Shown piece after piece: positions 33,387-41,103 of a stretch of 41,103 nucleotides of DNA (within the stretch, counting starts at the first letter, position 1; every line of letters begins with the position of its first letter). Location: contig WGMQ01000040.1 in assembly GCA_016125005.1 (NCBI GenBank), positions 1-41,103 on the forward strand, in the 5' to 3' direction. Both the position numbers and the translations under genes were made by a program. Under the pieces are notes generated by a model. That model worked only from the letters and a program-made list of their open reading frames with translations. It ran no database searches and was not told the DNA's origin. This DNA comes from a bacterium. GTDB taxonomy: Bacteria; Sumerlaeota; Sumerlaeia; SLMS01.

Positions 33387-34373
33387 ATGCGCCGCTTCCT
33401 CCTGCTTCTTGCCACGCTTGCGATCACTCTTCTCACTTCCTTCGGATCGATTGCCGCGGGTCAGGCACCAGAGATTGTGCCCGCTTTTGAGGTGATTGGG
33501 CTCGCGGATCGCCCGGGTTTGGAACTGGAACTGCTCCGCCAGGCGGCGGAGGCGCGACGGAACATCCGACGTCGCACGAACTCGGACTGGGTCGGCACGG
33601 CGACGATCGAGTGGCTGGACGAGCAGGCGTTCCTGGAGCGGACACACTTCCGTCCCGAGAACACGGCCGCGGCGGCGGACTCGGCGGCGGGGGTGATCCT
33701 CATCAATGCGGGTGCCTGGCAAAGAAGCCCGAAGGACGAGCGGCAGAAGACCCTCACGCACGAGGTTGCGCACCTGCTGATCGGGAGCCTACCAACGGGG
33801 CGCCAGTTGCCGCTTTGGGCAAACGAGGGGCTCGCCATGCACCTCGCCGGGCAGTGGAGCCTCGACGACTACCTCGCCATCGCGCAGGTCCACGCCACGA
33901 CCGGGCTACCGAGCCTGCACTGGTTGGAAAACGGGTTTCCCGCGGATACCCCCTCGCGTGAGTTGGCGTATCGGACTAGTTATTTGTCGGTGGGGGCCGT
34001 GGCCCGTATGGAGGGGGATGACGCGGGGAGCGTGCGGCAGTTGGTGCGTCGCCTGTCGTTCCCCGAATCCGGCATTTCGTTGACTCGGGACCTGCGCGAC
34101 CCAAACTACGTGAAGCGCGTGGAGGCCGAGGTGTCGGCGAACATCGGCTCCAGATTCAGCGCCGGGGTGATTGCCCTCGTGGGAAGCGGTTTTTTGCTGT
34201 TGGTGGCGTCGTTGCTGGTAATCGTGGCCTTCTTCAAGGTCAGGAAGCGCAATGCCGAACGCGTGCGGGAGGAAGAGGACGAGGACGCATGGGCGTCTTC
34301 GCTCTCGGATGAGGATGTGCAGGAGATCTACGGGGATCGAGAAGACCGCTGGCGCGGCGACGACGACCGGTAA
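33387..34373 (+). CDS. Membrane-anchored HEXXH metallopeptidase (peptidase MA-like)
   Basis: 328 residues with a signal peptide (RRFLLLLATLAITLLTSFG). The zinc motif HEVAH (H125, E126, H129) and the downstream glutamate in NEGLAMH (E147) make it a gluzincin of the peptidase-MA type. A single membrane helix (GVIALVGSGFLLLVASLLVIVAFF, about 265-288) is followed by a basic then very acidic cytoplasmic tail, so the catalytic domain lies outside the membrane. The Shine-Dalgarno sequence is weak. An open frame continues upstream but the signal peptide fixes the start. Confidence 0.82.
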   Translation: MRRFLLLLATLAITLLTSFGSIAAGQAPEIVPAFEVIGLADRPGLELELLRQAAEARRNIRRRTNSDWVGTATIEWLDEQAFLERTHFRPENTAAAADSAAGVILINAGAWQRSPKDERQKTLTHEVAHLLIGSLPTGRQLPLWANEGLAMHLAGQWSLDDYLAIAQVHATTGLPSLHWLENGFPADTPSRELAYRTSYLSVGAVARMEGDDAGSVRQLVRRLSFPESGISLTRDLRDPNYVKRVEAEVSANIGSRFSAGVIALVGSGFLLLVASLLVIVAFFKVRKRNAERVREEEDEDAWASSLSDEDVQEIYGDREDRWRGDDDR

Positions 34374-34382
34374 AAGGATAAG

Positions 34383-34407
34383 CGCCGCAGGGGGTTACCC
34401 TGCGGCG
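34383..34407. terminator. Convergent hairpin between the metallopeptidase gene and rpmF
   Basis: Perfect 10-bp stem CGCCGCAGGG / CCCTGCGGCG with a five-base loop. On the plus strand no T run follows; on the minus strand a CTTATCCTTTT tail follows, so it fits rpmF best while standing ten bases after the metallopeptidase stop. Confidence 0.7.
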
Positions 34408-34439
34408 AAAGTTATGCTGCCGTTTGGTCGGGCGACCGC

Positions 34440-34619
34440 TTAGGAAGCGGGCGTGGTGACCTTGGCCTTCTTGTAGGTGCCGCAAACCATGCAAACGCGG
34501 TGACGCAGCTTGGGAGCGCCACAGCTTTCGCAGGGGACGACCTGAATCTGGGTCAACTTCTTGTGTGCGCGGTCCTTTCCCTGGCGGGAACGGCAGTGGC
34601 GTCTTCTGGGAACAGGCAT
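34440..34619 (-). CDS. rpmF: Ribosomal protein L32
   Basis: 59 residues, MPVPRRRHCRSRQGKDRAH... with a four-cysteine zinc ribbon (CESCG ... CMVCG). AAGGAG lies eight bases before the ATG, so the longer open frame upstream is not used. It stands alone: the usual partners plsX and fab genes do not follow. The 249 bases between it and aroC (34620-34868) hold both 5' regions; nothing recognisable was found there. Confidence 0.95.
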   Translation of the reverse strand: MPVPRRRHCRSRQGKDRAHKKLTQIQVVPCESCGAPKLRHRVCMVCGTYKKAKVTTPAS

Positions 34620-34868
34620 CGTGAATCTCCTTCGTTCAAGGGCGGGCAGGTTCCCCGCCACCCCCCCGCACGTCAAGCGCAAATCTGACGCCTTGGCGGG
34701 AAAATATTCGGGGCGATCTCGCCCGCGGGACTTGGGCCGAGCGTATCTCCAGATGCCGGGTGTGGGTCAATGGGCCGCAGGGATGCCTCTCCGGCGGCAC
34801 GTTTCACTTGCCCGACGGCGCCCGCCGGGCTGACTTTCGTTGCCCAACGAAAGGGGACCTGTCACCGT

Positions 34869-35981
34869 ATGTCATCCAGCTTCGGCCATCTTTTCAGAAT
34901 CTCGACTTTCGGTGAAAGTCACGGCGGCGCCGTAGGCGTCGTGATCGACGGATGTCCCCCGCAGGTTCCCATCACGGAAGCGGAAATCCAGGCGGAGCTG
35001 GATCGGCGTCGGCCGGGTCAGTCGAAGATCACCACCGCCCGCGCCGAACTGGACGTGTGTGAGATCGTTTCCGGCGTCTTCGAGGGGCGCACGCTCGGGA
35101 CTCCCATTTGCATCATGGTGCGGAACAAGGATGCCCGGGCGACCGACTACGAGCCCTTCAAGGACGTCTACCGTCCCAGCCATGCCGACTACACCTACGA
35201 CGCGAAGTACGGCATCCGCAACTGGCGGGGCGGCGGTCGTGCGTCGGCACGGGAGACGATCGGTCGCGTGGCGGCCGGAGCGCTCGCCAAGAAGGTGCTT
35301 CAGCTTCATGCCGGGATCGAGATCCTCTCCTGGGTCTCTCGCGTCGGTCGCATCGAGGCGAACGTCGACGGCGAGAAGCTGACCATGGCGGACATCGAGA
35401 AGAACATCGTTCGCTGTCCCGACGATGCGGTGGCGCAGCAGATGATCGACCTGATTTCGAAGGTGAAGAGCAACGGCGACAGCATCGGCGGCACGGTGGA
35501 TTGCATCGCGCGCAATGTGCCGGCGGGGCTCGGCGAGCCGGTCTTCGACAAGCTGGAGGCGGACCTCGCGAAGGCGATGCTGTCTCTCCCGGCCAGCAAG
35601 GCCTTCGAGATCGGCAGTGGCTATGAGGGCACCTACCTGCTCGGCAGCGAGCACAACGACCTCTTCTACAATCCCGGTGATCGCATCGCCACGCGCACGA
35701 ACCGCTCTGGTGGCGTGCAGGGCGGCATCACCAACGGCGAGTCGATCAACATCCGCGTGGGCTTCAAGCCTGTGGCGACGATCCTCCAGCCCCAGATGAC
35801 GGTGAACAGCGCTGGCGAGGAAGTGGAACTCATGCCGCGCGGGCGCCATGATCCCTGCGTGCTTCCGCGCGCGGTTCCCATGGTCGAGGCCATGATGGCC
35901 CTCGTGCTATGCGACCATCTCATGCGCCAGAAGGCCCTTTCCGGTTCCATCGTCAAGGAGCCCAACCAGGCGACTCCATGA
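34869..35981 (+). CDS. aroC: Chorismate synthase
   Basis: 370 residues. [17 protein letters not shown] at the N-terminus, [30 protein letters not shown] and [15 protein letters not shown] are the family blocks. It converts EPSP to chorismate, the last step of the shikimate pathway, with reduced FMN. AAAGGGGA lies about 12 bases before the ATG. Its stop overlaps the ATG of the glycosyltransferase gene (ATGA), an unusual partner for aroC and a sign of translational coupling. Confidence 0.95.
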   Translation: MSSSFGHLFRISTFGESHGGAVGVVIDGCPPQVPITEAEIQAELDRRRPGQSKITTARAELDVCEIVSGVFEGRTLGTPICIMVRNKDARATDYEPFKDVYRPSHADYTYDAKYGIRNWRGGGRASARETIGRVAAGALAKKVLQLHAGIEILSWVSRVGRIEANVDGEKLTMADIEKNIVRCPDDAVAQQMIDLISKVKSNGDSIGGTVDCIARNVPAGLGEPVFDKLEADLAKAMLSLPASKAFEIGSGYEGTYLLGSEHNDLFYNPGDRIATRTNRSGGVQGGITNGESINIRVGFKPVATILQPQMTVNSAGEEVELMPRGRHDPCVLPRAVPMVEAMMALVLCDHLMRQKALSGSIVKEPNQATP

Positions 35982-38377
35982 AGTCTGTCGGCGTCCTCGC
36001 CTTCCACCCCGCCTTCACGCCCCCGCGGTCAGGCGGTGAGCTTCGTCTATACAACCTGTATAGACGGGTTGCGGATCGTGGATTTCGTGTCGAGCTACTG
36101 ACGCCAACGTATAGCCACCACGAGCAGGAATTGGTGGCGCACACGCCCAACTTTCAGGAAACACGCTTTCCCAAGACCAGTCTATACAACAAGCTGCATC
36201 ACCTGAATGACAGGATGATCGGCTTTGCCGAGTGCAGCGGCCTAGTCTCGTCCATCGCGTGCATTCGCCACGAGGCCTTTCGCCGGGAGGCGCAGCGCCT
36301 GGCGGAAACAGCGGACGTGCTCACGCAGGCCTATGCGTTCCTCACGCCGCTGATCCCCCACCGGCGCCGCGCGCGACAGCTCCTCGTCTACGATGCGCAC
36401 AACGTCGAAACCGAACTGGCCCGCACCATGTTCGGCAGCGGATTGAAGGGTCGTGCCGCCACGGCGCGCATCGCCGCTCTGGAGCGGCGCATGTTGCGCG
36501 AAGCAGACGTGGTGATGGCGTGCAGCGACGACGACGCGGAGCAGTTCATCACCCAGATGGGCGTCGACCGATCCAAGATCGTGGTGATCCCGAACGGCGT
36601 CGACGTGGACGAAATTCGTCCCGCCTCATCGCCGGAGGAACGTGCCGCGGCGCGCGCGCTTCTGGAACTTTCCGACCGCCCCGCCTGTTTCTTCATCGGC
36701 AGCTTCCACCCACCGAACATCGAGGCCGTCAACCTCATCATCAGCGAGTTGGCGAAGCCCTATCCCGAGGTCGACTTCCTGATCGCGGGGAAGGTCTGCC
36801 AAGCCTTCGAGGGCCAGCCGATTCCGGCAAACCTGCGCCTGCTCGGGCTCGTTAGCGAGGAGCAAAAGCACGCGCTACTGCACGGCTGCGACATCGCGCT
36901 GAACACGATGACGTCGGGGAGCGGCACCAACCTGAAGATGCTCGACTATCTGGCGGCAGGGTTGCCGATCCTGTCGACGCCGACGGGCGCGCGGGGGCTT
37001 TCGATCGAGCACTGCGTGCAGGCCAACGTGCAGGAACCCGGCGGGTTGCGGACCGGTCTCAAGGACATGCTGGAGGACCGCGCGTTTGCCCGCACCCTAG
37101 CGGAGAACGCCCGGCGCCATGCGGTCGAACGCTTCTCGTGGAAGTCCATCGGAGACGACGTGGCCAACGTCTTCGAGGTGCGAACCGGACGTCGCGTGCT
37201 GGTGCTCAACGACTATCCGGTGCTCCCCGCGGAGGCCGGCGGTCAGGTCCGTGTTGGCGCCGTGCTGGACAAGCTGGCCGATTCGGGCGCCTCGGTAACC
37301 TTGCTGACCCTTTCCGCCAACGGACCGCGCCGGTTCCAGCCGCGCGCGAATCTTGAGGAAATCAACATCCCGCGCTCCTTCTGGCACCGTCGGCTGGACA
37401 TGCGTCTGAATCGCTGGATGGGGTGCGGCTGCGACGACGCCTCGGCTGCGCTCGTGACCGGATGGCTTTCGCGCGAGTACCGGCGCGCGCTGCGGCGCGA
37501 GGTTGCCCGCGCCGATGCGGTCGTCCTCAGCCATCCCTACATGGAACCTGTCAGCCGCATCATTCCGAAGAGCGCGCGTCTATACTACGATTCGCACAAT
37601 ACCGAATTCGCGCTGAAGCAGAAGCTCTACAAGCCGACATTGCTGGGGCGGTTTCTCACGAGCGTGGTAAAGCGGGCGGAGCTTTCCGCAGCACGCCGCG
37701 CTGAGGGTGTATTCTGCGTCTCGCAGCAAAACCTCGACGATCTGTCGGGTGTCGTTGCCGACATTTCCGCGAAGGGCTCCGTCGCGCCGAACGGCGTCGA
37801 TTGCCGCAAGTGCGTGGTGCGCTCACCGCAGGAGAAGCGCGAGATGAAGCGACTCGCCGGGCTCCCGGATGCGCCGCTGGCGGTGTTCCTCGGTTCCGGC
37901 CATCCGCCGAATCGCGACGCAGTATGCGTCATTCGCGACCGTGTTGCGCCGATGCTGCCAGGCGTGACCTTCGTCATCATCGGGAGCGTCTGCGGCTGGT
38001 TCCACGGCCAGGGGCTCGGCGAGAATGTGATCGCGATGGGACCGGTTGACGGAATGGTGAAGGACTATCTGCTTCAGGGCGCCGACGTGGCGTTGAATCC
38101 GATGCTGGAGGGCTCTGGCACGAGCCTGAAACTCTTCGACTATCTTGCGCACGGACTCCCGGTGCTCACCACGCGCATCGGCGCCCGTGGCCTCAGCGAT
38201 GACGAGCTGAGGTGTCTGGTGGTCGCCGAGGCGGAACAGTTCGCCGACCAGTTGCGGGCCCTGCTGGCAGATCGCGATCGTGTCGCCGAGCTGGCCGCAC
38301 GCGGCCGGGAACTGGCCGCCAGTCGCTATGACTGGAGCGTGGCACTCAAGCCCTTCGAACGCATCACCGCCTTCTGA
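35978..38377 (+). CDS. Double GT4-type glycosyltransferase (two fused GT-B units)
   Basis: 799 residues made of two homologous GT-B glycosyltransferases: about 1-403 and 404-799. Matching pairs are SGGELRLYN / AGGQVRVGA near the N-terminus, [11 protein letters not shown] / [22 protein letters not shown] / [25 protein letters not shown] / [14 protein letters not shown] and [18 protein letters not shown] / [18 protein letters not shown]. The acceptor and donor are unknown; family members build cell-surface polysaccharides. No membrane helix or signal peptide is seen. It starts inside the aroC stop and carries four GTCTATAC motifs on either strand. The stop is three bases from the convergent permease gene. 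Confidence 0.85.
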   Translation: MKSVGVLAFHPAFTPPRSGGELRLYNLYRRVADRGFRVELLTPTYSHHEQELVAHTPNFQETRFPKTSLYNKLHHLNDRMIGFAECSGLVSSIACIRHEAFRREAQRLAETADVLTQAYAFLTPLIPHRRRARQLLVYDAHNVETELARTMFGSGLKGRAATARIAALERRMLREADVVMACSDDDAEQFITQMGVDRSKIVVIPNGVDVDEIRPASSPEERAAARALLELSDRPACFFIGSFHPPNIEAVNLIISELAKPYPEVDFLIAGKVCQAFEGQPIPANLRLLGLVSEEQKHALLHGCDIALNTMTSGSGTNLKMLDYLAAGLPILSTPTGARGLSIEHCVQANVQEPGGLRTGLKDMLEDRAFARTLAENARRHAVERFSWKSIGDDVANVFEVRTGRRVLVLNDYPVLPAEAGGQVRVGAVLDKLADSGASVTLLTLSANGPRRFQPRANLEEINIPRSFWHRRLDMRLNRWMGCGCDDASAALVTGWLSREYRRALRREVARADAVVLSHPYMEPVSRIIPKSARLYYDSHNTEFALKQKLYKPTLLGRFLTSVVKRAELSAARRAEGVFCVSQQNLDDLSGVVADISAKGSVAPNGVDCRKCVVRSPQEKREMKRLAGLPDAPLAVFLGSGHPPNRDAVCVIRDRVAPMLPGVTFVIIGSVCGWFHGQGLGENVIAMGPVDGMVKDYLLQGADVALNPMLEGSGTSLKLFDYLAHGLPVLTTRIGARGLSDDELRCLVVAEAEQFADQLRALLADRDRVAELAARGRELAASRYDWSVALKPFERITAF
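36044..36066. repeat. Perfect inverted pair of the GTCTATAC motif
   Basis: CGTCTATAC (36044-36052), AACCT, GTATAGACG (36058-36066): nine-base arms and a five-base loop inside codons 23-30 of the glycosyltransferase gene. It uses the rare codons CTA and AGA. It may be a protein-binding site or an RNA hairpin near the start of the message. Confidence 0.7.
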
Positions 38378-38380
38378 GGA

Positions 38381-40489
38381 TCACCCCAGCTTCGTATCCT
38401 TCAGGTAAGGCAGGAATGCGGCCTTCACTTCGTTGGGAAGGTCACGAATCATGTAGTCGCTCGAGTTCACGTAAAGCAGCACCTGGTGACCGGAGCCGAG
38501 GAGCTTCCCTTCCTCGTTGTAGATCTCGTGCTCGAGCGTCGTGAACTTGCGGTTCACCTTGCTCACGCGAATCTTCACGGTGATCAGCTCGAACTCGCGG
38601 CTCTCCATGTTGAACTTATGCTCGATGGAGCGGGTGAGGATGTAGAAGGGCGTGGTCTTCAGGTCGAAACCCGGCATGGCCGTGCGGAAGAACATCTCGC
38701 GGACCTTGCCGACCCAGAGCACGTACTGGCCGAAGTAGACGTTCCCGACCGAGTTGGTGTCCTGATAGGTGGCGAGGAAGCTGTAAGTGAACCACTTGCC
38801 GTCCCAGCTCCCCTCGGCGTGCTCGCGGACTTCGGAAACCTTGCTGGCGGCGCTGGGGACCGGTTCGGTTCCGTGAAAACCGCCGAGCGGAACCTGGATC
38901 GCGTCGAGCATTGAGGCTAGCGCATGGGCGGCGGTGGGTTCGATGCGCTGAATGGCGGCGTGGACTTTCTCCGCGGCCTTCGGATCGAGGCGCTTGATGG
39001 CCGATTCGAGGGCCTGCACGGCGACCTCGGCGGCCTTGCCGGACACAGAGGACATCGGTACCGCGTCGGTCGAATCGGGACGCGGCAGCGCCTTCTGAAG
39101 GTCATCGACCACGGCGCGGCCCGAGATGACCAGTAGGCCGTGCGCCAGGGGAATGACCGAGCCGACGATCATCGCCAGCCACCATTCGCGGAAGTAGCCG
39201 AGCCCGAACAATCCGAGCGAGAACGCCGCCACTGAGAACAGCGTCGCAGGGGAGAAGGCCGCGAACTCCGGCTTCCACATGCTCCGGAAGGCGAAGACCA
39301 CCGCGTATCCCACCACGAACGACGCATAGAACGACATGAAGTATTCCAACTCGAACCCAAGTGGGATCGAAGCCAGCGCCACCACCGTGACGACGCTGAA
39401 GAACAGGAGCGGCGAGCCGAGCACTGAAGGCGGCACGAGCGTCATCACGATGCTTTCGCTCTTGTCGATCAGGTGCTTCGTGTACCAGCGCAGCGCCACA
39501 TAGCCGCTGTCGAGCGTCGACACGATGCAGAGCACCAGGAAGCTGAAGTAAGAGGCCTTCATCAGCCATCCCATGCCCATCGTGCTGTCCGAAACCACGC
39601 GGACAATCGCCGCCTTGGCGTGGAACAATCCGTCGCGCGCGGTATCGGCAAAGACGGCGCCCGGATTGATCGCATGCACTCCATTGGCAACCACCAACGC
39701 CATCAGGCCGTGGAAGACGATGATGCCAAGGAACATCATGGAGCCCGCCAGGTACGCGCCGCGGATGCTCCCCTTTTCGCGATGAACCTGGATGGCGCGT
39801 TCCCACTGCTGGATATCCATCCACGGACCGACCAGCAGGCCGACGACGATGGGAATGAACAGGCCAAAAAAGTCCAGCGACCAGACGCTCTTCTCGCCAT
39901 CGTGCAGGCCCCACTGAACCTGGTGCGAGGCGAGCCACTGGCCCGTACCGGCCACCGCGCCGACCATGCAGATCACGATGGCGAAGAGCATCGTCGTGTG
40001 ACTGAAGCGAATGCGCGAGATGTCGAACTGCTCACCCAGCATCACCGCGGCCCCAAGGATCAACAGCGCCGCCAGCAACACATCAAGGAAGTGGACCTGA
40101 AGCGGGACGAACAGGTACTTGAGAATGGCAAAGAAAGTCAGCGAAAGGGCCACGAGTTGGTAGGCCAGGAAGACCCAGCCCATGCCCTTGCCCATTTCGA
40201 GGAAGTGCTTCTCGAAGGCACGCCCCTCCGGGTAACGGCGCGCCATGACCTGGGTCAGGGCGCCAAAGAGGAACAACCCGATGGCATTTGGAATGGCAAA
40301 CCCCAGGAGGCCCACCAAGCCATAGTGCATCGCCATCTGCACGGAGAAAAACAGGCCAAGGCCCCAGGTCCACGAAAGGGCGACTGAGGTTCCCCAGGTA
40401 AACGAATGCCAAAGTCCGCGCAACTGTCGCTGCCTCCAGATCGGATTGCCCAAGGGGGCGAAGCGGGAGGCTAGGGAACCTTCCTTCAT
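38381..40489 (-). CDS. LeuT-fold permease fused to a hotdog acyl-CoA thioesterase
   Basis: 702 residues. About 1-480 is a membrane transporter with roughly 12 helices, opening GLWHSFTWGTSVALSWTWGLG; WMDIQQWERAIQ and TLDSGYVALRWYTKHLI resemble sodium:solute symporter relatives. A linker follows, then a 4HBT hotdog domain (about 555-700): YQDTNSVGNVYFGQYVLWVG and VREMFF. At the catalytic site it has Asn579 (T-N-x-V-G-N-V-Y), as in the enediyne-type thioesterases CalE7/DynE7, instead of the YbgC aspartate. The start was set at MKEGSLASRF; the frame continues upstream but runs into repeat DNA. No Shine-Dalgarno sequence is clear, so the start is uncertain. Confidence 0.8.
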   Translation of the reverse strand: MKEGSLASRFAPLGNPIWRQRQLRGLWHSFTWGTSVALSWTWGLGLFFSVQMAMHYGLVGLLGFAIPNAIGLFLFGALTQVMARRYPEGRAFEKHFLEMGKGMGWVFLAYQLVALSLTFFAILKYLFVPLQVHFLDVLLAALLILGAAVMLGEQFDISRIRFSHTTMLFAIVICMVGAVAGTGQWLASHQVQWGLHDGEKSVWSLDFFGLFIPIVVGLLVGPWMDIQQWERAIQVHREKGSIRGAYLAGSMMFLGIIVFHGLMALVVANGVHAINPGAVFADTARDGLFHAKAAIVRVVSDSTMGMGWLMKASYFSFLVLCIVSTLDSGYVALRWYTKHLIDKSESIVMTLVPPSVLGSPLLFFSVVTVVALASIPLGFELEYFMSFYASFVVGYAVVFAFRSMWKPEFAAFSPATLFSVAAFSLGLFGLGYFREWWLAMIVGSVIPLAHGLLVISGRAVVDDLQKALPRPDSTDAVPMSSVSGKAAEVAVQALESAIKRLDPKAAEKVHAAIQRIEPTAAHALASMLDAIQVPLGGFHGTEPVPSAASKVSEVREHAEGSWDGKWFTYSFLATYQDTNSVGNVYFGQYVLWVGKVREMFFRTAMPGFDLKTTPFYILTRSIEHKFNMESREFELITVKIRVSKVNRKFTTLEHEIYNEEGKLLGSGHQVLLYVNSSDYMIRDLPNEVKAAFLPYLKDTKLG

Positions 40490-40589
40490 GCGAACAAGGG
40501 GGAAGTGCCCGTCGGGACGGGGAAAACACCGCGACCCGCCGCGCAGGTGGCTCGGCATGGCGACGATTCGGTGACAGCCAGGAAGGGGC

Positions 40590-41103
40590 GGACCGCCGAC
40601 AACGGGAACCGATCCTGAAGGGCGTTGCATCGGGGCGCCGAAAAGCAAAAAAGCGGGTCCGCAGATGACGCAGATGGCGCAGATGCGATGGTTTAGGGAT
40701 GTGCGAGGGGGTACAATCGGTACGATCCGGACACATGGGTGACAGTGCGTGTGCTCGGGTGACGGTCCGGGTGGCCTGTCCGCCCGCCGAAAACATCCCG
40801 GAGGGATGACAGCCAGTAGCCGGTGCGTTGAGGCCGCAGAGGCCGACACCACCGGACCGCCGATCACGGGAACCCGACCCTGAAAGGCGTCGCATCGGCA
40901 AGGGGCAAAACCAAAAGCGTGACCACAGATTACGCCGATTTCGCAGATTCTCGGGACAAGGCTGGTACTCGGGGAACGAATCCTCCATGTCATCCGTTCG
41001 ACCACGGAGAACCTCCAATGGCCCCCGCCCGCCGAAAACATCCCGGAGGGATTACAGCCAATAGCCGGTGGTTGAGGCCGCAAAGGCCGACACCACCGGA
41101 CCG
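40590..41103 (-). repeat. Composite intergenic repeat, right copies, inverted relative to the left end
   Basis: Reading the minus strand from 41103, the modules of 181-577 recur in the same order: GGTCCGGTGGTGTC (cut by the window edge), CATCCC hairpin (41053-41039), AATCTGCGAAATCGGCGTAA (within 40928-40961), CCGATGCGACGCC, GGTCCGGTGGTGTC (40844-40864), a perfect CATCCC-TCC-GGGATG hairpin (40794-40808), the ACGCACTGTCACCCATG module (about 40735-40751), then the CATCTGCG run and a truncated last unit near 40600. The gene-free stretch 40490-41103 holds only this. Open frames through it are chance extensions of the permease frame. Confidence 0.85.

Noticed and set aside
40490..41083. N-terminal extension of the permease-thioesterase frame by about 198 residues
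   Set aside because: The extension lies in the composite repeat DNA and gives a Cys/Pro/Arg-rich peptide (GCHPSGMFSAGG type) that also appears in frames of the left repeat; this is repeat read-through, not protein.

Overview
The window looks like chromosomal DNA of an uncultured, GC-rich (about 60% by eye), Gram-negative-type bacterium. The signs are a type II secretion pseudopilin, lipoproteins, a short bacterial SRP RNA, many large secreted proteins, and dispersed hairpin repeats of the kind seen in Planctomycetes-like and neighbouring candidate phyla. A Sumerlaeota/Hydrogenedentota-like origin is a guess; no marker here settles it. I see no phage, transposase, CRISPR array, tRNA or rRNA.

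Layout. 1-640 is a non-coding composite repeat. 654-5192 holds a small membrane protein, gspG, xseB (minus), a secreted carbohydrate-binding/thioredoxin-fold fusion, and a nuoE-nuoF pair closed by a strong terminator. 5397-12907 holds a secreted GHL10-type glycoside hydrolase, a DinB-like protein, a parD antitoxin with an internally deleted parE, a PLP aminotransferase (minus) and a seven-repeat cadherin-like secreted protein. 12957-24643 is an alpha-glucan locus: a lipoprotein GH13 amylase (minus) diverges from an operon of a secreted GH13 amylase, a second GH13 that has lost its catalytic nucleophile, two ABC sugar permeases (the second with a large extracytoplasmic insertion) and a lipoprotein sugar-binding protein. 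No ATPase gene is present. 24733-26341 holds accD, an FmdB-like protein, the SRP RNA and rpmB. 26342-26957 is a non-coding island of hairpins. 26958-34619 holds a DUF1801 protein, a secreted protein of unknown function, a tandemly duplicated hydrolase, an HD-GYP response regulator, a Tat-exported metallo-beta-lactamase-fold protein, a membrane-anchored metallopeptidase and rpmF. 34869-40489 holds aroC overlapping a double GT4 glycosyltransferase, then a LeuT-fold permease fused to a hotdog thioesterase. 40490-41103 is again the composite repeat, inverted relative to the left end.

The working unit is the alpha-glucan locus: surface amylases cut starch or glycogen, the catalytically altered GH13 may bind glucan, and the ABC importer takes up the maltodextrins. 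The most unusual signals are the nucleophile-less GH13, the insertion in the MalG-like permease, the transporter-thioesterase fusion, strong over-use of the octamer GTCTATAC in plus-strand genes (including one perfect head-to-head pair), and covarying hairpins in the terminal repeats.
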